64,000 bases of DNA from Salegentibacter salinarum (GCF_900168115.1 NZ_FUZC01000011.1:62001-126000); one strand, 5' to 3'. Shown: positions 34,396 to 42,749, numbered from the stretch's first letter. Notes: generated from the letters alone by a model not told the origin. Translations and numbers: made by a program.

Positions 34396-34638
34396 ATGAC
34401 GAGCGAAGAAGTTAAATTAAATGTAGAAAAGGCCCTGGCCGAAATCCGACCTTTTTTGGAAAGTGACGGGGGTAATATTTCCCTGATCGCTATTGAAAAC
34501 GATCGCCTGGTTAAGGTTCGTCTGGAAGGCGCATGTGTAGATTGCACAGTAAACCAGATGACGCTAAAATCTGGGGTAGAGATGACCATTAAAAAGTATG
34601 TGCCGCAAATAGAAAGTGTGATCAATATTCAAAGGTAA
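34396..34638 (+). CDS. NifU C-terminal-domain Fe-S scaffold protein
   Basis: An 80-aa protein equal to the NifU C-terminal (Nfu) domain. It has the cluster-binding CxxC in LEGACVDCTVNQMTLKSGVE (cysteines about residues 47 and 50). Nfu proteins bind [4Fe-4S] clusters and pass them to target enzymes. The start directly follows the Mrp stop (adjacent bases), so the two are translated together; the pairing supports a shared Fe-S delivery role. Confidence 0.93.
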   Translation: MTSEEVKLNVEKALAEIRPFLESDGGNISLIAIENDRLVKVRLEGACVDCTVNQMTLKSGVEMTIKKYVPQIESVINIQR

Positions 34639-34670
34639 GCACCTGGCTTACCACCAAATTTATCAGTAGA

Positions 34671-35732
34671 ATGATTAAAACCGATATACTTATAATTGGC
34701 GCAGGGCCATCGGGCCTTTTTGCGGTTTTTGAAGCAGGATTATTAAAGTTAAAATGTCATTTAATAGATGCGCTCCCACAACCCGGCGGGCAGTGTTCCG
34801 AAATTTATCCTAAAAAGCCTATTTATGACATCCCTGGCTTTCCAGAAGTACTGGCTGGTGACCTCGTGACCAATCTAATGGAACAAATAAAACCTTTTGA
34901 ACCGGGGTTTACCCTTGGTGAAAGAGCGCAGACTATAGATAAACAGGAAGATGGTAGCTTTATCGTGACTACTAATAAAGGAACAAAACATCACGCACCG
35001 GTGGTAGTAATTGCTGGCGGACTGGGAAGTTTTGAACCAAGAAAACCACCTATTGCTAATATAACCGATTTTGAAGATAAAGGGGTTGCTTATATTATTC
35101 GGGAACCGGAAGATTATCGCGATAAAAAAGTTGTGATTGCCGGCGGAGGGGATTCAGCATTAGATTGGGCTATTTATTTAGCCGATGTTGCTTCAGAGGT
35201 TTCCCTGGTACACCGAAGAAATGATTTCCGCGGAGCTTTAGATTCTGTGGAAAAAGTTGAAGAGCTTTCAAAAATTGGAAAAATCAATCTTATTACCAAT
35301 GCTGAGGTAACCGACCTTAAAGGAGAGGAAGGACTGGAAAGTGTAGTAATTACTCATAAGGATTCAGCAAGAGAAAAGGAGATTAAAGAAACCGATTATT
35401 TTATTCCATTGTTCGGGCTTTCGCCTAAATTAGGACCTATTGCAGATTGGGGTCTGCAAATTGAAAAAAACGCGATTAAGGTTGATAATGCCTACGATTA
35501 CCAAACAAATATTCCCGGGGTTTACGCCATTGGCGATGTAAATACATATCCGGGCAAATTAAAGCTCATTCTTTGTGGCTTCCACGAAGCAGCGATTATG
35601 TGCCAAAGCGCTTACCAGCGTATTTTCCCTGATAAGAAATATGTAATGAAATATACCACCGTAAGTGGTGTTAGTGGATTTGACGGCAGTAAGAAAGAAG
35701 CAAAAAAAGAAGTTGTAAAAAGTATAAATTAA
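34671..35732 (+). CDS. Ferredoxin-NADP reductase, thioredoxin-reductase-like
   Basis: FAD flavoprotein that passes electrons between NADPH and ferredoxin. FAD-binding GAGPSGLFAV (residues 9-18) and NADP-binding VIAGGGDSALDWA (about 159-171) are visible; the catalytic CxxC of thioredoxin reductases is absent. The C-terminal part has GIYAIGDVNTYPGKLKLI-like sequence (VYAIGDVNTYPG). Length 353 aa and the C-terminal extension place it with the YumC/FNR type. It lies downstream of Mrp-NifU and upstream of a 2Fe-2S ferredoxin, so a reductase-ferredoxin pair is likely. Confidence 0.92.
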   Translation: MIKTDILIIGAGPSGLFAVFEAGLLKLKCHLIDALPQPGGQCSEIYPKKPIYDIPGFPEVLAGDLVTNLMEQIKPFEPGFTLGERAQTIDKQEDGSFIVTTNKGTKHHAPVVVIAGGLGSFEPRKPPIANITDFEDKGVAYIIREPEDYRDKKVVIAGGGDSALDWAIYLADVASEVSLVHRRNDFRGALDSVEKVEELSKIGKINLITNAEVTDLKGEEGLESVVITHKDSAREKEIKETDYFIPLFGLSPKLGPIADWGLQIEKNAIKVDNAYDYQTNIPGVYAIGDVNTYPGKLKLILCGFHEAAIMCQSAYQRIFPDKKYVMKYTTVSGVSGFDGSKKEAKKEVVKSIN

Positions 35733-35764
35733 AAAAATGAATTGGCTGTAAAGTAAATTATAGG

Positions 35765-35840
35765 CGTCATTACGAACGAAGTGAAGTAATCTCTAAATGA
35801 TTACTGAAAATAACAGATTGCTTCGTGCCTCCCAATGACG
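35765..35840. repeat. Inverted repeat of the GTCATTGCGAGCGAAGCGAAG type
   Basis: The left arm CGTCATTACGAACGAAGTGA (35765-35784, continuing agtaatct) and the right arm AGATTGCTTCGTGCCTCCCA (35815-35834, ending atgacg) form an imperfect hairpin. Arms of this form are widespread short repeats in bacterial genomes. It separates the FNR and ferredoxin genes and could shape or end the transcript. Confidence 0.8.
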
Positions 35841-35871
35841 AATTTTGAAACAGTCCTTTTTTAAGCAAGCT

Positions 35872-36207
35872 ATGTCTGATATTAAAATAACCATTATAGA
35901 CAGGGAAGGGGAAGCCCACGTGGTAGACGCTCCAACAGATATGAATATGAATCTTATGGAAGTGGTTCGCTCTTACGAACTTGCTGCCGAAGGCACCATT
36001 GGTATTTGCGGCGGAATGGCGATGTGTGCTTCCTGCCAGTGTTATATTCTCAATTTCGAGCATATGCTGCCCGAGCAAAGTATTGAAGAGGAAGATATGC
36101 TGGATCAGGCATTTTTTGTTGAAGATAACAGTCGCTTAAGCTGCCAGATTCCCATTACTGAAGAATTGGATGGTTTGGAAGTAAAGCTTGCTCCTGAAGC
36201 ACCTTAA
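35872..36207 (+). CDS. 2Fe-2S ferredoxin (adrenodoxin-type)
   Basis: Small electron carrier. I choose the ATG at 35872 (SDIKITIIDREGEAHVVDAP), giving 111 aa; the longer frame starts inside the repeat. Cluster ligands are in GICGGMAMCASCQCYI (C-x5-C-x2-C) and the last in LSCQIPITEEL, the adrenodoxin arrangement. It probably accepts electrons from the FNR gene just upstream. Across the intergenic region and convergent is DUF3050, a candidate partner enzyme. Confidence 0.9.
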   Translation: MSDIKITIIDREGEAHVVDAPTDMNMNLMEVVRSYELAAEGTIGICGGMAMCASCQCYILNFEHMLPEQSIEEEDMLDQAFFVEDNSRLSCQIPITEELDGLEVKLAPEAP

Positions 36208-36222
36208 TTTTTCGAATTATCA

Positions 36223-36313
36223 CCGTCAAGCTGAACTGATTTCAGCTTCTAACAGGAGATGAAATTAAAGCAATTTCAAATGAATCTCACAGGTTTTCAA
36301 AACCTGTGATGTT
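36223..36313. repeat. Composite repeat: family A half plus hairpin C
   Basis: CCGTCAAGCTGAACTGATTT then cagcttctaac (36223-36253) matches the left half of family A at 1541, and the hairpin AATCTCACAGG-TTTTCAAAA-CCTGTGAT (36283-36310) matches that at 1634-1666. The same A-then-C order occurs in both places. It sits between the ferredoxin and DUF3050 genes, which converge. Confidence 0.7.
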
Positions 36314-36322
36314 TCGCTCATT

Positions 36323-37132
36323 TTATATAGTTTGTAGGTTTTGAGAATCAATATTTTCTAAGATTTCATCTTCTATGCCTTTCCATAAAATAAGTCTTGC
36401 ATCGAGGGCTTCTTCGGCAATTTGCTTTACATCCTCCCATTTTGCCTCATTATCACCGCAGAGTTCTTCAACCATTTTAAAAGCCATGGGTCCGTGCTCA
36501 TCAGCATCCAATTCTATGTGTCGATCAAAATAGTATTTAAAAAGGCTTAGATCTTCATTTGGGAAATTCTGCTGTACATTTTCAATAATTGAAGTGAACA
36601 TTCCGGGGATTAAACCTTCGCGGCCAAAGGTGAAAGCCGATGCTATTTTATGAGATTTTCCTTCGGTAATAACTTCAAAAGTATTCTTTATAAAAATTTT
36701 AATATTGTGCGGAAGTTTGGTAGCCGCAATAAGTAAAAATATATCAGTGCCGTGTGTGACCTGGAGTAAGAAGTCTTTTATCCGGCCTGTATCGGCTCCG
36801 CTTTTTTCCATCGCGTCCAGGTACATTTCAAAATGACTTTGATGTTTTCCGAAATAATTCACATCTGTTTCTTCGGCCAAAACAATTTCGTTTATTAAAT
36901 ACCGGGTTTCGGGATTTCCAACCGGCACCCACGGATTTGTGGTTTTTGTTAGTTTTTCCTGTAAGGCGGTAAGCAAAGACATAAAATCCCATACGGCAAA
37001 AACGTGGTGCTCCATAAAAATTTGCAGATGCTCCGGAGTCTTGATTTTTTGATATAAGGGATGTTCTAAAAGTTGGTTTATTTTAGGCTGCAAGACCTTA
37101 TTTACCTCGTTTATTTTATTTTTGTGTCCCAT
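36323..37132 (-). CDS. DUF3050 protein, candidate haem-oxygenase-like di-iron enzyme
   Basis: A 269-aa, mainly helical, soluble protein of the DUF3050 family. Conserved acidic and histidine residues fall in a pattern suggesting a metal site in a haem-oxygenase/TenA-like helical fold: H42-H43 in EHHVFAVWDF, E82, E87, E88 and H97/H100 in AEETDVNYFGKHQSHF, H127 in VTHGTD, E172, then H205-x3-D209-x3-H213 in DRHIELDADEH. This is inference from motif spacing, not an established function. It converges with the ferredoxin gene, which with its reductase could supply electrons. No signal peptide. Alternatives: a structural helical bundle without metal. Confidence 0.85.
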   Translation of the reverse strand: MGHKNKINEVNKVLQPKINQLLEHPLYQKIKTPEHLQIFMEHHVFAVWDFMSLLTALQEKLTKTTNPWVPVGNPETRYLINEIVLAEETDVNYFGKHQSHFEMYLDAMEKSGADTGRIKDFLLQVTHGTDIFLLIAATKLPHNIKIFIKNTFEVITEGKSHKIASAFTFGREGLIPGMFTSIIENVQQNFPNEDLSLFKYYFDRHIELDADEHGPMAFKMVEELCGDNEAKWEDVKQIAEEALDARLILWKGIEDEILENIDSQNLQTI

Positions 37133-37231
37133 TTTGCAAAAATAAGATTCTGCTTAGGATTTTTAAAATTTAAACATTCATTTAAAATTGAATTAACGCT
37201 AAATTTCAGGTTTTTAAGTTATATTCAAAAT

Positions 37232-37411
37232 ATGGCGACTCAGTTTAAAAATTCATATAATATCATCGTTTTTTATTCAAATAAGTCTAAAGATTATTTG
37301 CAATTAGATGGGGTAGTGGCCCAAAAACCTAAACCGCTTAAGAAAGAATGCTGTGAAAAATATAAAAAGGGCAATCGCTGTAAACGCTGCCCTTGTTTTG
37401 ACTTGTTATAG
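37232..37411 (+). CDS. Small cysteine-rich basic protein, 59 aa
   Basis: Starts MATQFKNSYNIIVFYSNKSK and ends with a lysine- and cysteine-rich tail: KKECCEKYKKGNRCKRCPCF. Five cysteines lie in the last 20 residues, in CC, C-x2-C-x-C spacing that could bind zinc or iron. I recall similar tails in small proteins of other Flavobacteriia, but no function. It lies alone between DUF3050 and the acyl-CoA dehydrogenase gene. The ATG at 37232 is preferred to a longer in-frame start because the family-like part begins here. Confidence 0.65.
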   Translation: MATQFKNSYNIIVFYSNKSKDYLQLDGVVAQKPKPLKKECCEKYKKGNRCKRCPCFDLL

Positions 37412-37422
37412 CTCAACTTTTA

Positions 37423-37484
37423 CGTCACCCTGAATTTATTTCAGGGTCTAAGTTAATTTGAAACTAGATCAAGTTCAGGATGAC
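37423..37484. repeat. Dispersed repeat family A, short copy
   Basis: CGTCACCCTGAATTTATTTC then agggtctaa (37423-37451) and AGATCAAGTTCAGGATGAC (37466-37484) are the two arms with a short spacer. It lies just beyond the stop of the 59-aa gene and may end its transcript. Confidence 0.65.
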
Positions 37485-37513
37485 AATTTAAAGCACTTTT
37501 ATAAAATCATTTT

Positions 37514-38692
37514 TTATTGAAAAGCTGGAATCCCGGTAATATCCATTCCTGTGATTAAAAGATGAATATCGTGAGTACCTTCATAAGTAATTACACTTTC
37601 CAGGTTCATCATATGGCGCATAATGCTGTATTCCCCTGTAATTCCCATTCCGCCTAAAACCTGACGCGCTTCACGGGCTATGTTTATTGCCATTTCCACA
37701 TTATTTCTTTTAGCCATAGAAATTTGGGCTGAAGTCGCTTTTCCTTCGTTTCTAAGTACGCCCAGTCTCCACGCCATTAATTGCGCCTTGGTGATTTCAG
37801 TGATCATTTCAGCAAGTTTTTTCTGCTGAAGTTGGGTTCCTGCTATGGGTTTATCGAACTGCACCCGTTCCTTTGCATATCGCAAAGCAGTGTCGTAACA
37901 GTCCATTGCTGCGCCAATCGCTCCCCAGGCAATTCCGTAGCGGGCGGAATCAAGACAGCCTAAAGGAGCGCCAAGTCCGCTTTTATTGGGCATTAAATTC
38001 TCTTTTGGGACTTTTACGTTATCAAAAATAAGTTCGCCGGTGGCGCTGGCGCGAAGTGACCATTTGTTATGTGTTTCTGGAGTAGAAAAACCTTCCATTC
38101 CGCGCTCAACGATAAGTCCGTGGATTCGTCCATTTTCATCTTTTGCCCAAACAATGGCTACATCGGCAAAAGGTGCATTAGAGATCCACATTTTAGCACC
38201 ATTCAATAAATAATGATCGCCTTTATCTTTAAAATTGGTGGTCATGCCGCTGGGATTGGAACCGTGATCTGGTTCGGTAAGCCCAAAACAACCCATAAAT
38301 TCACCGGAAGCCAATTTAGGTAAGTATTTTTTGCGCTGTTCTTCTGTTCCGTATTTATAAATAGGATACATTACCAGCGAACTTTGTACAGAAGCGGTAG
38401 AACGCACGCCACTGTCGCCTCGCTCAATCTCCTGCATAATGAGTCCGTAGGAGATTTGATCCAGACCGGCGCCACCATATTTTTCCGGAATATATGGTCC
38501 GAAAGCGCCAATTTCGGCTAAACCGCCAATTATAGATTTTGGAAATTCTGCCTTTTGTGCGGCGTCTTCAATTATTGGGGAAACTTCGCGTTTTACCCAT
38601 TCCCGGGCGGCATCGCGAACTATTTTATGTTCATCGGTAAGCAGCTCGTCAATATTGTAATAATCTGGAGCCTGGAAGTTATCTGTTCTCAT
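37514..38692 (-). CDS. Acyl-CoA dehydrogenase, glutaryl-CoA dehydrogenase type
   Basis: FAD enzyme that oxidises an acyl-CoA. GCFGLTEPDHGSNPSGMTT (about residues 134-152) and MWISNAPFADVAIVWAKDE are FAD/acyl-binding segments; the catalytic base is E371 in TYEGTHDIHLL. The TYEGTHDIH motif with the GLTEPDHGS start most resembles glutaryl-CoA dehydrogenases, which make crotonyl-CoA from glutaryl-CoA in lysine and tryptophan breakdown. Length 392 aa fits. Isolated gene; the saccharopine dehydrogenase-like gene at 12348 is a possible pathway partner, but not adjacent. Confidence 0.88.
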   Translation of the reverse strand: MRTDNFQAPDYYNIDELLTDEHKIVRDAAREWVKREVSPIIEDAAQKAEFPKSIIGGLAEIGAFGPYIPEKYGGAGLDQISYGLIMQEIERGDSGVRSTASVQSSLVMYPIYKYGTEEQRKKYLPKLASGEFMGCFGLTEPDHGSNPSGMTTNFKDKGDHYLLNGAKMWISNAPFADVAIVWAKDENGRIHGLIVERGMEGFSTPETHNKWSLRASATGELIFDNVKVPKENLMPNKSGLGAPLGCLDSARYGIAWGAIGAAMDCYDTALRYAKERVQFDKPIAGTQLQQKKLAEMITEITKAQLMAWRLGVLRNEGKATSAQISMAKRNNVEMAINIAREARQVLGGMGITGEYSIMRHMMNLESVITYEGTHDIHLLITGMDITGIPAFQ

Positions 38693-38748
38693 TTGTGCGG
38701 TGTTTTACACAAATGTAACCAAGCTTTTGAAAGCAAACAATTTTAAGA

Positions 38749-39471
38749 TTATAATTTAAGATAGAAGTCTTTTACAAGGATTTTGTAGTCTTCTGTATAA
38801 AAATGCCGTGAAATTTCAATAATAAGTTCATTCTCTTCCTGCTTAATTTCTTTAAAGCTAAAACTCAATAAACTTCTTTTAATTTCTGAAGTTTCATTCC
38901 CGCGAACTCTGGTAATTTTCTTCGGAAAAAGACCAAATTCCTCTGCCAGCGCTATAAAATTTGTTTCTTCTTTATATGGAATAATGGTATTGAATTCTCC
39001 TTCTGAATGAAGTAATTTTGAAACGCCTTCTACTAATTCTGAAAAAGGTAAAGCTTCAGCGAAACGGGCTTTATTTCTACTTGCACTTTCTGAAGTATAA
39101 TCTTCAGCATAAAACGGCGGATTGGAAATTATGAGTTCATATTTTTCCTCATCCTGCATTTCTTCAACAAATTCATCAAACGCAGCGTGATAACAAAACA
39201 AACGATCGCCCCAATTGCTTTGTTCAAAATTATCTACGGCCTGCTCGTAAGCATCATCATCAATTTCCAGAGCATCTATAAGAAGGGCAGAAGAGCGTTG
39301 CGCCAGCATCAAAGCAATTAAACCGGTTCCTGTGCCAATGTCTAGAATACTGTCTGGTTGGTATTCTAAGGAAGCCCATGCGCCGAGTAGGACCCCGTCG
39401 GTGCCAATTTTCATTGCGCAGCGATCCTGTTCGATTTTGAATTCTTTAAACTGAAATGCTTTTTCTGACAT
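38749..39471 (-). CDS. trmN6: tRNA1(Val) (adenine-37-N6)-methyltransferase
   Basis: S-adenosylmethionine-dependent N6-adenine methyltransferase that modifies A37 of tRNA1-Val (YfiC/TrmN6 family). SAM-binding DIGTGTGLIALMLAQRS (residues about 44-60), acidic ALEIDDDAYEQA, and catalytic NPPFY in LIISNPPFYAED (about 128-140) are visible. Length 240 aa is typical. Its start lies about 15 bp beyond the terminator hairpin of tsf, so it must start from a promoter overlapping that region or from read-through. Confidence 0.9.
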   Translation of the reverse strand: MSEKAFQFKEFKIEQDRCAMKIGTDGVLLGAWASLEYQPDSILDIGTGTGLIALMLAQRSSALLIDALEIDDDAYEQAVDNFEQSNWGDRLFCYHAAFDEFVEEMQDEEKYELIISNPPFYAEDYTSESASRNKARFAEALPFSELVEGVSKLLHSEGEFNTIIPYKEETNFIALAEEFGLFPKKITRVRGNETSEIKRSLLSFSFKEIKQEENELIIEISRHFYTEDYKILVKDFYLKL

Positions 39472-39486
39472 TTGATAAAATTAAAA

Positions 39487-39514
39487 AAACCGCTTCTGGT
39501 TAGAGAAGCGGTTT
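39487..39514 (-). terminator. Terminator of the rpsB-tsf transcript
   Basis: AAACCGCTTCT pairs with AGAAGCGGTTT across a short loop, flanked by A and T runs. It follows the tsf stop (39588) on the leftward strand by about 75 bp. Confidence 0.82.
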
Positions 39515-39530
39515 TGGATTTATTGGAGAT

Positions 39531-39570
39531 TTCCGCCTTTACTGAAATAAATTCAGCACAGGCTGCGGAA
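39531..39570. repeat. Inverted repeat carrying a family A-like half arm
   Basis: TTCCGC-CT-CTGAA (39531-39546) pairs with TTCAG-AGG-GCGGAA (39552-39570) around AATAAA. Its core tactgaaataaattcagcac resembles the right arm of family A. It lies between tsf and its terminator. Confidence 0.55.
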
Positions 39571-39587
39571 ATGATCTTAAACTTTAA

Positions 39588-40415
39588 TTATTCTCCTAAA
39601 GCAACTCTTTCAAAAGCTACAACTTTAAGATCTGAATCTACAGATTTTACGTAGTCTGAAACGCTTTGCTTTCCGTCTTTAATAAAAGCCTGGTTGACCA
39701 ACGTGTTATCTTTAAAGTAACGCTGAATTTTTCCCTTTGCTATTTTGTCTAACATATCTTCAGGTTTTCCTTCCTGGCGAAGTGTATCTTTAGCGATTTC
39801 AACTTCTTTATCTATGGTTTCCTGATCTACACCTTCTTCATTAAGTGCGATTGGGTTCATAGCGGCAGCCTGCATAGAAACGTTTTTAGCAGCTTCTTCA
39901 GCACCTTCAGTTTGCTTTGAAAGACCAGTGATTACAGCAATTTTGTTTCCTGCGTGAATATAAGAACCTACAAAAGGAGCTTCTAAAGTTTTAAAAGCAC
40001 CAATTTCTATTTTCTCACCAATTACACCGGTTTGCTCGGTTAATTTATCTTCAACCGAAATCCCGTTATAATCTGCTTTAAGCAATTCTTCTTTTGAAGA
40101 AACGGTTAATGCGATATCTGCAAAGCTGTTGGCCATTTTTACGAAATCATCGTTTTTCGCAACAAAGTCGGTTTCGCAGTTAAGAGAGATAATTACACCC
40201 TTAGTGTTATCATCATTCACTTTAGCAATTGCAGCACCTTCGGCAGAATCTCTATCGGCTCTTTTTGCAGCAACTTTTTGACCTTTTTTACGAAGTACTT
40301 CAATAGCTTTATCAAAATCACCATCTGCTTCAACAAGGGCCTTTTTACAATCCATCATACCGGCACCGGTAGATTTTCTTAATTTGTTTACTTCTGCGGC
40401 GGTTATTTTAGCCAT
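39588..40415 (-). CDS. tsf: Elongation factor Ts
   Basis: Exchanges GDP for GTP on EF-Tu. The N-terminal UBA-like part (ITAAEVNKLRKSTGAGMMDCKKALVEADGD) and TDFVAKNDDF, the EF-Tu-interacting segment, are clear. Length 275 aa is normal. It lies 88 bp downstream of rpsB, the usual order, and has a terminator downstream. Confidence 0.97.
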   Translation of the reverse strand: MAKITAAEVNKLRKSTGAGMMDCKKALVEADGDFDKAIEVLRKKGQKVAAKRADRDSAEGAAIAKVNDDNTKGVIISLNCETDFVAKNDDFVKMANSFADIALTVSSKEELLKADYNGISVEDKLTEQTGVIGEKIEIGAFKTLEAPFVGSYIHAGNKIAVITGLSKQTEGAEEAAKNVSMQAAAMNPIALNEEGVDQETIDKEVEIAKDTLRQEGKPEDMLDKIAKGKIQRYFKDNTLVNQAFIKDGKQSVSDYVKSVDSDLKVVAFERVALGE

Positions 40416-40503
40416 AGTATTGTGTTTTATTTAAAAAAGTCGCTTAGAGACCAACTGTTAGGAAAGAAACTAAACGACTTTTTTGGATGTTATAAATGTT
40501 GTT

Positions 40504-41397
40504 TTATTCTTCTTCGTTAGATGAAGCTTTGTCTAAGGTTTCTTTCTTAGACTCAAGTTTTACATCTTTCTTGGCTTCTTGCATTGCCTTTTTATCTTCG
40601 GCATCTTTAGAAGGAGCTTCAGCTTCTGGTTGCTTTACAGCAGCCTTTGGTGCTTTTGGCTCTTTTTCTTCATTTTCTGCTTTCTCTTTTTTAGAATCTT
40701 TAGAAGCTTTTCTTTCAGAAAGACCTTCTACTATAGAATCTGCAACATAAGAAACCACTTTGTTGATAGACTTTGAAGCATCGTCATTAGATGGGATTAC
40801 GTACTCAACCTCACGAGGATCTGAGTTTGTATCTACCATAGCGAAAATTGGAATGTTTAATTTTTGAGCTTCTTTAATAGCAATGTGTTCACGAGTGATA
40901 TCAACTACAAAAAGCGCTCCCGGAAGTCTGCTCATATCAGAAATAGAACCAAGGTTCTTTTCTAATTTAGCTCTTAAACGATCTACCTGAAGGCGTTCTT
41001 TTTTAGAAAGTGTATTAAAGGTACCATCTTTTTTCATTCTATCTATAGAGGCCATTTTTTTAACAGCTCTACGAATAGTTACAAAATTGGTAAGCATACC
41101 ACCGGGCCAGCGCTCGGTAATGTATGGCATGTTAGCTTTTTCAGCTTGTTCGGCTACAATTTCTTTCGCCTGTTTCTTGGTAGCTACAAAAAGTATTTTT
41201 CTACCGCTGGCTGCAATTTTTGCAAGGGCATCTCCTGCCTCCTGCATTTTAGCAGCACTCTTATATAAGTTGATGATGTGAATCCCATTACGCTCCATAT
41301 AAATATATGGGGCCATATTTGGATTCCATCTTCTTGTAAGGTGTCCAAAATGTACACCTGCATCAAGTAATTCTTTTACTTCTACTTTGTTTGCCAT
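40504..41397 (-). CDS. rpsB: 30S ribosomal protein S2 with long C-terminal tail
   Basis: S2 of the small ribosomal subunit. Core residues 1-235 are canonical (KELLDAGVHFGHLTRRWNPNM, RWPGGMLTNF, LFVVDITREHIAIKEA). The last about 60 residues form a charged tail rich in K, E and A (KASKDSKKEKAENEEKEPKA), which makes it 297 aa, longer than the E. coli protein. Long low-complexity tails occur on S2 in other Bacteroidota as I recall. The opposite strand of this tail looks open because of its composition. Gene order rplM-rpsI-rpsB-tsf. Confidence 0.97.
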   Translation of the reverse strand: MANKVEVKELLDAGVHFGHLTRRWNPNMAPYIYMERNGIHIINLYKSAAKMQEAGDALAKIAASGRKILFVATKKQAKEIVAEQAEKANMPYITERWPGGMLTNFVTIRRAVKKMASIDRMKKDGTFNTLSKKERLQVDRLRAKLEKNLGSISDMSRLPGALFVVDITREHIAIKEAQKLNIPIFAMVDTNSDPREVEYVIPSNDDASKSINKVVSYVADSIVEGLSERKASKDSKKEKAENEEKEPKAPKAAVKQPEAEAPSKDAEDKKAMQEAKKDVKLESKKETLDKASSNEEE

Positions 41398-41565
41398 TTT
41401 TGTAATAGTTTACTTTCTGTTGAAGATAGCAACAAGTAAGTGGCTGTTTTTTATAAACACGGCCTTACCTGTTTAGATGCTAAACTAACTCCCAATAGCA
41501 TTTGGGATAACAACAAAATTCTTTTTAATATTAAATGAACTTTGGAATATAGATTCCAATAAAAA

Positions 41566-41952
41566 TTAACGCTTAGAGAACTGAAATTTCTTACGGGCTT
41601 TCTTCTGTCCAAATTTCTTACGCTCTACCATTCTTGGGTCTCTGGTCATTAAACCTTCTGGCTTTAACACCGCTCTGTTCTCTGCATCCAGTTCTACCAT
41701 TGCTCTTGCAAGTGCAAGACGAATAGCTTCTGCCTGTCCTGTAATTCCACCACCGTAAACATTAGCAATAATGTCGAAGTTATCGTCATTACCGGTTAGG
41801 TTAAGGGCCTGGTTTACTTTATAAAGTAAAGGACCTGTGGTAAAGTAGTCTTTAAGGTCTTTTTTGTTCACGCTGAATTTTCCGCTTCCTTCAGAAACGT
41901 ACACACGTGCAACCGCCGTTTTTCTACGGCCAATTTTGTGAATAACCTCCAT
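41566..41952 (-). CDS. rpsI: 30S ribosomal protein S9
   Basis: S9, 128 aa, with IGRRKTAVARVYVSEGSGKF near the start and the conserved basic tail GQKKARKKFQFSKR, whose last residues reach the P-site tRNA. It overlaps rplM by one base, so the two are coupled. The gap before rpsB (168 bp, 41398-41565) holds only short hairpins, such as CCCAA-TAGCA-TTTGGG. Confidence 0.97.
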   Translation of the reverse strand: MEVIHKIGRRKTAVARVYVSEGSGKFSVNKKDLKDYFTTGPLLYKVNQALNLTGNDDNFDIIANVYGGGITGQAEAIRLALARAMVELDAENRAVLKPEGLMTRDPRMVERKKFGQKKARKKFQFSKR

Positions 41953-42407
41953 TACTTAAGATCGTTTAAGTTAATAGTTTTAGGTTTTTGTGCAGTGTGA
42001 TCGTGATCTGTTCCTGCATAAACCTTTAAATTTCTAAATAGGTCTGCTCCAAGTTTGTTCTTTGGTAACATTCCTTTTACTGATTTTTCGATGATTCTCT
42101 CTGGATTCTTTTCGAATAATTCAGCGGCTGTTAGACTTTTTTGTCCACCCGGGTAGCCGGTGTGACGAATGTATTCTTTCGAATCCCATTTCTTACCGGT
42201 TAAGTTGATCTTGTCTGCGTTGGTAACAATTACGTTATCACCACAATCAACGTGCGGGGTGAAGTTAGGTTTGTGCTTACCTCTTAGTAGCTTGGCTACT
42301 TTAGATGATAGGCGGCCCAACGTCTGTCCTTCAGCATCTACGTGTACCCATTCTTTGGTCACGGTAGCCTTGTTGGCTGATACTGTTTTGTAGCTTAATG
42401 TGTCCAC
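41952..42407 (-). CDS. rplM: 50S ribosomal protein L13
   Basis: L13, 151 aa, with the conserved WVHVDAEGQTLGRLSSKVAK and HVDCGDNVIVTNADKI blocks and GMLPKNKLGADLFRNLKVY. It is the first gene of the leftward ribosomal operon and has a strong promoter at 42481-42511. Confidence 0.97.
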   Translation of the reverse strand: MDTLSYKTVSANKATVTKEWVHVDAEGQTLGRLSSKVAKLLRGKHKPNFTPHVDCGDNVIVTNADKINLTGKKWDSKEYIRHTGYPGGQKSLTAAELFEKNPERIIEKSVKGMLPKNKLGADLFRNLKVYAGTDHDHTAQKPKTINLNDLK

Positions 42408-42480
42408 ACTAATTAAATTTACTTATTATTAAACATTCCATTCCCATTCCCAGCATGAATCATGTCGGGAAATCGGGGTG

Positions 42481-42511
42481 CAAATGTACAATTATAAATT
42501 CATATAGCAAA
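42481..42511 (-). promoter_or_regulatory. Promoter of rplM-rpsI with -33 and -7 boxes
   Basis: Leftward TTTG (complement of 42508-42511) is followed after exactly 19 bp by TACATTTG (complement of 42481-42488). This is a full Flavobacteriia housekeeping promoter, about 75 bp before the L13 ATG. Confidence 0.8.
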
Positions 42512-42720
42512 TCCGAAATTAATTAATTTGTTTTGAGGGAGATAGCTGTACATCAGAATTTTATGATTGAGCTTTTTTTATTAGAATTTTCTCTTCGATT
42601 TCCCCTATTGAAGCTTTATTCCTGCTTTGGTGTTCCAAACTGAATCGGTAAAATACACATAAGTAACGTTAAACGGCAATAACTATGTTAATAAAGTCAT
42701 AAACATTTTCTAATGCGTCA

Positions 42721-42728
42721 TATCTTTG
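42721..42728 (+). promoter_or_regulatory. -7 promoter box of the lipocalin-like gene
   Basis: TATCTTTG matches TAnnTTTG, ending 21 bp before the ATG at 42750. This supports the ATG start rather than an upstream TTG inside the box. Confidence 0.6.
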
Positions 42729-42749
42729 TCTCCCCAAATTGATTTAGCT

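Larger units (their letters stand above)
42408..42749. other. Divergent intergenic region between rplM and the lipocalin gene
   Basis: This 342-base stretch holds no credible gene. It carries the leftward rplM promoter (42481-42511) and the rightward -7 box of the lipoprotein gene (42721-42728). The middle part, about 42515-42700, is AT-rich with no recognisable repeat, tRNA or hairpin of note. Confidence 0.7.

Noticed and set aside
35845-35871. TTG start of the ferredoxin
   Set aside because: It lies at the edge of the inverted repeat and adds nine unconserved-looking residues; ATG at 35872 matches the family.
40496-40750. Serine/phenylalanine-rich open frame opposite the rpsB tail
   Set aside because: It is the shadow of the low-complexity, lysine- and glutamate-rich S2 tail; composition alone keeps the frame open.
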